The notes beneath the pieces are model-generated. The model was not told the DNA's origin. It saw only the letters and a program-made list of their open reading frames with translations, and made no database searches. 11,710 nt of DNA. It comes from DASXRU01 sp039933315 (GTDB lineage: Bacteria > Acidobacteriota > Blastocatellia > Pyrinomonadales > Pyrinomonadaceae). The DNA lies in assembly GCA_039933315.1 (NCBI GenBank), contig JBDTOI010000124.1, forward strand, positions 1 to 11,710, read 5' to 3'. The position numbers were made by a program, and so were the translations under genes. Shown one piece after another: positions 6,701-11,710 of this stretch (the first letter of the stretch is position 1; the number at the start of each line of letters is the position of its first letter).

Positions 6701-9700
6701 ACCGCTCACTCTTCAGAATCCCGGAACGGCGCAACGTCATTACGCCCTCGGCCGGAAAGAACGGCGCCTGGACCAAAATCTCGGCTGTGCCCCCTGCCTT
6801 ATAATCTTTGTGGTCGGGAATCAACTCGACCTTTTCTTGCTCGACGCCCTCCCGCGGCGGTCGTTTCCCTCCCGCCACCCACAGCGTCAACTCGCTTTCA
6901 TTTGCGCGCCCCCGGTCGTCGCGGATCGTCGACGTTACACGATATGTGCCGCCCTCTTTTGACTGAAACGTACAGTTAACCGGCTCGGCACTCGACTGAA
7001 CTGAGCAGTCCTGCGGGTTCACCTCAACCTGGTTCCATTCGCCCTTGACCTGTTTCCAATCAAACAACACCGCGCGCATCTTCACCTGGCGATTCGCGAT
7101 CGCTTTACCGTCGAGATCGGTGACGATTGATTGCACCACCAGGGGCTCGCCCTTTTGCACGAACGTGCGATCGCTCTTCAAGCCGACGTAAAGATCCGCC
7201 GGGTGGACCAGCAAAGTTGCGCCGGCAGCCCACGTCTGTCGATTCACATCAGTGATGCTGGCCTGAGCGCTCACCGCAGAGGGGCGCGGTGGATTCACCG
7301 AATCAAAGTCAATGTGCAGGCGGTGCTTGCCGGTGGAATCCGTGCGGCCGGTGAACTCCTCGCTGTTGTCCTCGTCTTCGTCAGAAGAATCTGTCCACCA
7401 GGGAATCCATTTACCGAACGTGAAGTCGCCGCGGTTTGGCGGCGTGAAATTTGTCGGGCGTGAGGTCACTTCCCATTTAACCGGGGTGTTTGGCAGACCG
7501 CCCCCGGCAAAATAACTTGCCGCCACCGATACATCGGCCCTGCCTCCGACAAACAGCGGTCCTTCACTTTCGGTTTTAGCGGTCACTTCAAACTCGGGCC
7601 GGCGAAACTCCTGCACCTGGAAGCCATGCTGATACTCCTCCTCGTTAAAGCTGAGTGAGGTGCTGTGCGCCTCAAGCGTGACCTGTGCGCCACCCAGGTT
7701 CATGTTGGCTGGGAGCTTGAACACCGTGTCAAAGCCGCCGAAAAGGTTTGGGGTAAGCTCGCCTTTCGCCACTTCATTGTCGGCGTCGTCTTTTACCGAA
7801 TAGGTCACTTGCGTCACAGCGCCTTCCAGCGAGCCGATATCACCGCTCTTGCCCGCCCCGACGCGCCGGATCCAACCCTTGAGGTGGACTTCCTCGCCGG
7901 GGCGATAAAGCTTGCGATCATCAAACACGTACCAGCGAAGCCCATGCCCCCTGAAACCGTGATGCCAGTTTCCGCTGTTGGCCCAGGGCTGCACATTTTC
8001 AGGCAGTATGGCAACGTCGTTTCCGCGACGCGCAACCAGAACGTTATGCGACGATTCGGAAGCAGCTTTTAAAGTCAGGTGGGCGATCCCATCAGCCCCT
8101 GTGGTGCCGGAGACCTGCGCGGGAAGTATCTCTAACTTCACATCGCCTAACGGAGCTCCGTCAGCGAGGGAACTGGCCCACCCGATCAATTCATCGTTAT
8201 CAGCAAAAGCATCGAGGCCCATGTTCGTCGATTGCACCCACGCGACCTGAGGGTTGCTATACCTATCGCCGACCGGCATCACCGACTCGATCGAAACAAT
8301 TACCTGGCCCAAACCATTCTTTAGTGCGGGGGTCAGGTCGATGACTGTTTCCTTCATTTGGTTGTGCGATTGCAGTTCGATCCGCTGATCCAGAATTAGC
8401 CGGCCCGGAAGCGTTGCGTTCCTGGCCGCGGGATCCTCTCGGTTGTAGTAGCGCTCGGATCGATAGCGTTGAAACTGTGGCCAGTCGGTTGGCTCGACCG
8501 CGTAAAGTTTTACTTTGGCTGTTTGGTAATTGACGCTGTAGAACGACAACTGGCGCGGGCCCGCCGGGTCCAGCACGACAAAGCCCTGGCCGGGTACAGC
8601 TAGCCACGACGCTGCCGGACCAACCGTGAACTCAACTACTTCTTCTTTGCCGAGAGTTTGATCAAACTGATCGAGCAGTGACCGATCGATCGTGACACGA
8701 TATTTTGTGTCGGGTTCACTATCGCCATCGATCCTCACGTTGCTGCCATAGATGCTGGCCTTCAACCCTTCCAGCTTTGGTTCTATACGGAGCTGCGACT
8801 CCTGGAACACTTCGGCATTCAACGGATTGCTAAACTCCATCTGCCACGGGGCAGTCGGCGAACAAGGCAGATGCGTACCATAACTGCACCAGCTTTTTAC
8901 TAAACGCAGAGGGCCAAAAGTTTGAAACGAAAATTCCTGTGCCTTGCTTGTTTTTCGCGGACCCTCTGCGGATGCGGTGCCTGGTTCAACTGAAGCGGTA
9001 ACCGTTTGCCCGCCCGGCAGAGCTAGTTTGGTATCGCCCTGTGAATCAACTGCGCGAAAGGCGATCCAGCGATCCTTCTCGGCTTGCCTGAAACGATCCT
9101 TCACGCCTTCGTCAGCCTCAATCTCTTCCTTGGTTGCCAGCCGGATCTTTACCTGGGCTTGACCAGCGCGCACCTTAATTGTCTGCAGGACTGTGGCCGG
9201 ATCGATCCGTTGATCGAATTCAACCAACATGATCTGATCGCGCGGCCGCGTGATGTGGCTGTCTGGATAACTGGTCTTCAACGTTGGCGGCGGCGTGTTG
9301 AAAGTCCATCGGGTGCTGCGCGCCAGCGTGCCGCCATTACTCGACTGGGCGCCCTCTGGGACTGTGACTGAATAGTCCGTCGCCATTGGGAATCTAACGT
9401 CCGGCTCAAACACCAGAGTCTTCGCCCCGACCCAACGCCATTTTCCCTTGGGCTGCGGCGAGAGTTTGACCGGGACGGTTTCGGCCGCCTGGTCCTGTGA
9501 AGTAATCGCGACCATTGGTTGAGAAAAGGTGACACTGAGATTGGGCGCCAGCGGCACCTCGCCTTCCGGAGAAAAGCGAAGAACATCAAGCGGGCCGCTA
9601 ATGGTTTTTGGAGGGGCGGAAATCTCGCCGGGCGCAGGAAATGGCTGCTCTATCGTTTCTCCGGTGCGAGGTGGCGGCAGCGACTTTCCCCGCACAACGA

Positions 9701-10094
9701 AATCAACCGCGTCATCAGGCTCAGCCTTTAACTGCGGCAAACGCAGCAGAATCGCCAGCGACTGGGCCAGCGACAATGGCGTTGCGGGTGCGACTCTATT
9801 AGGCGAACTCGCTTCGGAATGATGCGGAGCCTCGCTGAGACGAAAGCGAAGTCCCTGGGGCTGGCTTACCTGGTCCTCCTCGGCAGAAGATGTAAACCAG
9901 TAGGAAAGCCATGGTGGCAACCACGACGATTGTTTCGCGTCCGAGTTTTTTGTCGGCGGCGATAGTGGTTGGCGTTGTTCTAGTTTCGCTGGGGCTGGCT
10001 TGTTTGCTAAAACCGCAGGGCGCGCATTTGGCGCAACCGCGATGACCAGGCAGTAAATTAGCGACAGCGCCACAAAGCGCTTTGGGAGAGGCAT
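3792..10094 (-). CDS. Bacterial alpha-2-macroglobulin family protease trap with intact thioester
   Basis: A 2100-residue secreted protein; the family traps attacking proteases when a bait region is cut and an internal thioester links to the protease. A signal peptide is clear (PKRF then a hydrophobic run, probable cut after AVLA near 30); no lipobox is convincing, whereas E. coli YfhM is a shorter lipoprotein (1653). A Pro/Ser-rich stretch (about 31-160) precedes Ig-like macroglobulin domains (first about 165-268). Typical family blocks: DDRKLYRPGEEVHLKGW near 725, VVVVDEAVLAL near 1240, LPDNLTRYRVMAVAV near 1385. Thioester YGCAEQ has Cys1597 and Gln1600, followed by the helical thioester domain (MQNGDGGFGFW) to about 1850. 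The C-terminus (EEMYHPETFGRG) is characteristic of the family. The bait region holds a Gly-rich stretch and an odd TonB-plug-like segment (1315-1350). AAGGAG (10104-10109) 9 bases before ATG 10094 decides the start over a GTG at 10154. No pbpC, the common partner, is in the window. Confidence 0.95.
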   Translation of the reverse strand: MPLPKRFVALSLIYCLVIAVAPNARPAVLANKPAPAKLEQRQPLSPPTKNSDAKQSSWLPPWLSYWFTSSAEEDQVSQPQGLRFRLSEAPHHSEASSPNRVAPATPLSLAQSLAILLRLPQLKAEPDDAVDFVVRGKSLPPPRTGETIEQPFPAPGEISAPPKTISGPLDVLRFSPEGEVPLAPNLSVTFSQPMVAITSQDQAAETVPVKLSPQPKGKWRWVGAKTLVFEPDVRFPMATDYSVTVPEGAQSSNGGTLARSTRWTFNTPPPTLKTSYPDSHITRPRDQIMLVEFDQRIDPATVLQTIKVRAGQAQVKIRLATKEEIEADEGVKDRFRQAEKDRWIAFRAVDSQGDTKLALPGGQTVTASVEPGTASAEGPRKTSKAQEFSFQTFGPLRLVKSWCSYGTHLPCSPTAPWQMEFSNPLNAEVFQESQLRIEPKLEGLKASIYGSNVRIDGDSEPDTKYRVTIDRSLLDQFDQTLGKEEVVEFTVGPAASWLAVPGQGFVVLDPAGPRQLSFYSVNYQTAKVKLYAVEPTDWPQFQRYRSERYYNREDPAARNATLPGRLILDQRIELQSHNQMKETVIDLTPALKNGLGQVIVSIESVMPVGDRYSNPQVAWVQSTNMGLDAFADNDELIGWASSLADGAPLGDVKLEILPAQVSGTTGADGIAHLTLKAASESSHNVLVARRGNDVAILPENVQPWANSGNWHHGFRGHGLRWYVFDDRKLYRPGEEVHLKGWIRRVGAGKSGDIGSLEGAVTQVTYSVKDDADNEVAKGELTPNLFGGFDTVFKLPANMNLGGAQVTLEAHSTSLSFNEEEYQHGFQVQEFRRPEFEVTAKTESEGPLFVGGRADVSVAASYFAGGGLPNTPVKWEVTSRPTNFTPPNRGDFTFGKWIPWWTDSSDEDEDNSEEFTGRTDSTGKHRLHIDFDSVNPPRPSAVSAQASITDVNRQTWAAGATLLVHPADLYVGLKSDRTFVQKGEPLVVQSIVTDLDGKAIANRQVKMRAVLFDWKQVKGEWNQVEVNPQDCSVQSSAEPVNCTFQSKEGGTYRVTSTIRDDRGRANESELTLWVAGGKRPPREGVEQEKVELIPDHKDYKAGGTAEILVQAPFFPAEGVMTLRRSGILKSERFRMDGPSYTLRVQLEEAWTPNVHLQVDLIGAAERETKSVGSKTSPGAGTNDGSSPAKTSALRPAFASGDINLSIPPSARRLSVTATSRDKTLEPGGQTTVGVEVKDAAGKPMSGSEVAVVVVDEAVLALTNYQLADPIAIFYSERDADTSDHHLRANILLGDVNEGGGRPGVGGGSEQMNASVSETVTVMSSRSVVELPMGARSRSNNFLLDGADNNNQKSKIRLRENFNALAVFAPSVRTDREGRAEVRLKLPDNLTRYRVMAVAVDGGKQFGSGESTITARLRLMARPSAPRFLNFGDRFELPIVLQNQSDASMTVDVAVRATNATFSIPLGVTSGARAVTSETTRVQPSTTVAGRRVTVPANDRVEVRIPAAAVKAGTARFQVVAVSGRWSDAAEVSLPVWTPATTEAFATYGQIDEGAINQLVQTPANVFPQFGGLEIETSSTQLQELTDAVLYLATYSYGCAEQVSSRVIAIAALRDVLTAFKAKDLPSPAEMNASVNRDLKRLQGMQNGDGGFGFWERGDEAWPYVSIHVAHALARAREKKFDVPDETFERSQKYLREIESHIPAFYGADARRAIIAYALYVRARMGNRDAARARQLIVEAGGLENLSLESVGWLLSVLSGDPGSRAEVEAIRRHLNNRATETAAAAHFASSYNDSDYLLLNSDRRADGIILEALIADQPANDLIPKIVRGLLAHRTRGRWENTQENVFILLALDRYFNTYEKVTPSFVARAWLGERFAGEQVFKGRSTDRQQVSVPMRYLANQTSPQNLIINKEGSGRLYYRIGMNYAPTDLNLRAADYGFTVERSYEAVDDPKDVSRDADGGWRIKAGARVRVRLTMVAPARRYHVALVDPLPAGFESLNPTLAMTETIPADEKQTGVTEYGSRSFGHGFWRWRPVWFDHQNLRDERAEAFTALLWEGVYNYSYVARATTPGVFVVPPPKAEEMYHPETFGRGKTDRVRIE
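6045..6152 (-). other. TonB-receptor plug-like segment inside the alpha-2-macroglobulin bait region
   Basis: Codes for residues 1315-1350 of the protease trap. Reading along: SETVTV, a short spacer, VVELPMGAR, then SRSNNFLLDGADNNNQ. These are, in the same order, hallmark pieces of the plug domain of acidobacterial Oar-like TonB-dependent receptors (ETVTVTA; DLPLNGR; a SNNFxLDGxDNN block), compressed from roughly 90 residues to 36. It is in frame, flanked on one side by a Gly-rich stretch (GGGRPGVGGGSEQ) and on the other by the ordinary trap sequence (LRENFNALAVFAPSVRTD). In this family the interval is the variable bait region. The resemblance is from memory of the receptor family, not from an alignment. 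Confidence 0.6.
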
Positions 10095-10336
10095 GATGTT
10101 GGGCTCCTTGGCTGTGCTCAACAGCCTGTGCGAGTACCGCAGAGGGTAACTCACGAGTAATCCGGAATCGAAAAAAGAAAGTGGGGAGATCGGGCAGGGA
10201 GTTGTCCCTTAGACGCAAGCGACCACGATTGGGTTCACTGACGGTCAAACTTTAATTTCTAGTATTGGACCACGGTTGTGCTTAACTCGCGACGCGTGTA
10301 ACTTAACCATCGTTAAGGCAAGAAAAGGAGATCAAT
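10095..10336. promoter_or_regulatory. Divergent intergenic region with small palindrome
   Basis: About 240 bases separate the start of the alpha-2-macroglobulin gene (minus) from the 146-residue protein gene (plus) and must serve both. A perfect 6-bp inverted repeat CTTAAC-CATC-GTTAAG occupies 10302-10317, and a third CTTAAC lies at 10281-10286, 21 bases upstream in direct orientation. This cluster is 7 bases before the plus-strand Shine-Dalgarno AAGGAG (10325-10330), so it could be an operator or a leader hairpin. A weak plus-strand promoter candidate is CTGACG (10238-10243) and TAGTAT (10260-10265) with a 16-base spacer. None of these is certain. Confidence 0.35.
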
Positions 10337-10777
10337 GTGACTGTCACAGAAAAGACCTCGTCAGTAGCGGATCTGTTTCGACGGGCTCAGGCAATCAGGC
10401 GCGAATCGCCGGAAACATCTTATAAGGAAATTCATGCCCAGCTCGTGCGCGAATTTTCCGGCGGCCCGTTTCCGCCAGTTTACAATTTGACCATTCCTGA
10501 GCAGGACGCGCGCGCGCCAGAGGAAGACTGGACAGCCGGCTTGCCGGTGGTGCTGCGGGGCATTCAACAAAAGGATTGGAACGACATCGCCAGCGGCATC
10601 GTGCTCTCGCTGGAGCAGACGGAAAACTACGAACGCGAACGCGGTCCCGAAGGCAGCAGAGACAAGTGGCACGATCGATCGGCCGGCATCGAAGAAGCAA
10701 CCGCAAAGAGCGTCGGCAAGTGGATGCCGGAAGAATTGATGAAACTGGCGGAAGGAAAGGCGCCGCAGCGGAAATAG
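10337..10777 (+). CDS. Uncharacterised 146-residue soluble protein
   Basis: I do not recognise a domain. The protein is charged, lacks cysteine, and has no signal peptide or membrane segment, so it should be cytoplasmic. Residues 8-40 look like two amphipathic helices (VADLFRRAQAIRRE, then SYKEIHAQLVREF); a Pro-rich turn (GGPFPPVYNLTIPEQD) follows; the second half is again helical with many Glu, Arg and Lys. The start is a GTG: AAGGAG at 10325-10330 is 6 bases upstream, while the overlapping ATG at 10335 runs straight into TGA (ATGTGA), so GTG is the only sensible start. It is divergent from the protease trap and followed after 102 bases by the VWA gene on the same strand, which could be co-transcribed. 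The good ribosome site and clean frame support a real gene. Confidence 0.72.
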   Translation: MTVTEKTSSVADLFRRAQAIRRESPETSYKEIHAQLVREFSGGPFPPVYNLTIPEQDARAPEEDWTAGLPVVLRGIQQKDWNDIASGIVLSLEQTENYERERGPEGSRDKWHDRSAGIEEATAKSVGKWMPEELMKLAEGKAPQRK

Positions 10778-10879
10778 AAAGGCAGGACGCTTTGTTCTGG
10801 ATTGCCTTAGAATGGGTTATCTCATCCCAAGCGCCGTCGCCGCTTCGCTCTGCCGGCGCACTCCAAATTAGGAAGGTTT
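10778..10879. other. Short intergenic spacer with weak hairpin
   Basis: The gap holds a 6-bp stem GCGCCG (10831-10836) with CGGCGC (10854-10859) around a 17-base loop and no T-run, so I do not call a terminator. The VWA gene's Shine-Dalgarno GGAAGG (10871-10876) is at its end. Confidence 0.4.
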
Positions 10880-11554
10880 ATGTCGCGGAGAACTAAACAT
10901 TATTTCCTTGCACTGTTGCCGATCCTGTTTTCCTGCAGCTTCGTATCTGCTCAAAATGGAAAGAAGGTTTCCTACGGAATTTTGGTGGATAACACCGGTT
11001 CAATGAGATCGCAGTTCAACCAGGTAACCGCTCTGGGAAAAAGCGTCGTCAAGCATGTCTATCAAAACGGTCCGGTTTCTATATTCCACTTTAGCTCTCA
11101 AGGTGACAGGCGGAATCCCATAGCCATGGCCACTTCCGGGATCGAGAGCCAGGACCCGGACGCGCTGGAGACTTACATCGACTACCTGTATGTGCTGGCT
11201 GGTCAAACGACTCTGCTGGATGCTATCGGCTCGATGGCAAAGGAGCTTACGGCCAGGAATAGCGCCGACAAAGGTCGTGAGACAAGCCCCGTAGTCATCG
11301 TAATCTCCGACGGCGAAGATAGAGTCAGCCATCTAAAAGAAAAGGACTTGATAAACGAATTGAAAGCGAGCGGCACCAGAGTGTATGCGCTGGGGTTGGT
11401 CCAGGAGTTGTCCGGCAGTAAGAGAGATAAGGCCAAGGATTTGCTCAGAAACGTTACCAGCGAAACTGGCGGTCGAGTTGTCTTTTCCGACTCCAGAATT
11501 TCGGATGTAGATAAGTTGGTGACCGAACTTCTAACCCCGCCAACCCAGAAATAG
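10880..11554 (+). CDS. Secreted von Willebrand factor A (VWA) domain protein
   Basis: A 224-residue exported protein made of one VWA domain. The N-terminus is a signal peptide: SRRTKH, then a hydrophobic stretch (FLALLPILFSCSFV), and an AxA-like cut, VSA-Q, after residue 24. A Cys19 sits in LFSC, but Phe in the lipobox and the good downstream cut site argue against a lipoprotein. The metal-ion adhesion site (MIDAS) is complete: DNTGSM gives Asp37, Thr39 and Ser41; the Thr of GQTTLLDAI is at 110 (or 111); and Asp144 is in VISDGED. Such domains bind protein partners through a divalent metal. The sequence resembles the 'VWFA-related Acidobacterial' family known for single small secreted proteins. 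GGAAGG lies just before the ATG. Partner unknown; role in the envelope is inference. Confidence 0.9.
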   Translation: MSRRTKHYFLALLPILFSCSFVSAQNGKKVSYGILVDNTGSMRSQFNQVTALGKSVVKHVYQNGPVSIFHFSSQGDRRNPIAMATSGIESQDPDALETYIDYLYVLAGQTTLLDAIGSMAKELTARNSADKGRETSPVVIVISDGEDRVSHLKEKDLINELKASGTRVYALGLVQELSGSKRDKAKDLLRNVTSETGGRVVFSDSRISDVDKLVTELLTPPTQK

Positions 11555-11710
11555 GCGGAACTCGTGTCGGGTACAATTTCCTTTGCGCCTTATGTCTTTC
11601 AGTTCTTAGCGCCTTCTTAGGAAACTTTTGCGTAGGTTGTTTATCCCAGGTGCTATTTTCATCCGCCTATATACTCGTCGCAGGCCAGTGGGGATGCTTT
11701 GCTTAAAACA
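11555..11710. other. Right-hand end, no gene supported
   Basis: 156 bases after the VWA stop. An ATG at 11694 opens a frame (MLCLK) that runs off the window, but the only purine-rich stretch (GGGG) touches the ATG, so it is not called. No terminator hairpin with a T-run is seen after the VWA gene. Confidence 0.4.

Noticed and set aside
10095..10154. GTG start at 10154 for the alpha-2-macroglobulin
   Set aside because: It would put 20 residues before a normal signal peptide and bypass the strong AAGGAG site that fits the ATG at 10094.
9799..10248. Open frame of 149 codons on the minus strand overlapping the trap's N-terminus
   Set aside because: It lies out of frame within the signal peptide and linker coding region; composition looks like a shadow and no domain is recognisable.
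10934..10939. Lipobox in the VWA protein around Cys19 (LFSC)
   Set aside because: Phe at the second position is atypical, and a better signal peptidase I site (VSA-Q) lies five residues later.
11628..11656. TTGCGT and TGCTAT with a 17-base spacer as a promoter
   Set aside because: Each half matches the consensus at only about three of six positions, which is expected by chance.
11694..11710. Start of a further gene at the right edge
   Set aside because: Only five codons are visible and no properly spaced ribosome site precedes the ATG.

Overview
The window looks like a chromosomal piece from an Acidobacteriota genome, most likely a Blastocatellia/Pyrinomonadales-type lineage. This is judged from moderately high GC, a very large secreted alpha-2-macroglobulin, a small secreted VWA protein of the type common in that phylum, and three different long palindromic repeats placed between genes. 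No rRNA, tRNA, CRISPR array, integrase or transposase is visible, so the lineage call is an inference from gene content and style.

Layout, left to right: a GNAT acetyltransferase (minus strand, 17-514); a divergent intergenic region holding a 71-bp palindrome; a D-2-hydroxyacid dehydrogenase closely resembling hydroxypyruvate reductase/glycerate dehydrogenase HprA (plus, 726-1673) with a terminator hairpin at its end; a small uncharacterised protein (minus, 1734-2000); a 255-bp gap bounded on one side by an inverted-repeat pair that ends exactly at the next gene's stop codon; a subtilisin-like S8 peptidase with an N-terminal four-cysteine knuckle (minus, 2256-3617); a perfect 31-bp inverted repeat; a 2100-residue bacterial alpha-2-macroglobulin with an intact CxEQ thioester motif (minus, 3792-10094); a divergent regulatory region; an uncharacterised 146-residue protein (plus, 10337-10777); and a secreted von Willebrand factor A protein with a complete MIDAS (plus, 10880-11554). 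The last 156 bases hold no gene I can support.

The dominant gene is the alpha-2-macroglobulin, a protease trap of the cell envelope or periplasm. Its variable bait region contains a 36-residue stretch (residues 1315-1350) that follows, in order, the landmarks of the plug domain of acidobacterial TonB-dependent (Oar-like) receptors: ETVTV, then VxELPxGAR, then SNNFLLDGADNN. This is the most unusual signal in the window. The trap is followed on the same strand by a subtilase, so a protease trap and a protease are adjacent, but the subtilase has no signal peptide and a functional link is not shown. The remaining genes look like ordinary metabolic or uncharacterised neighbours.
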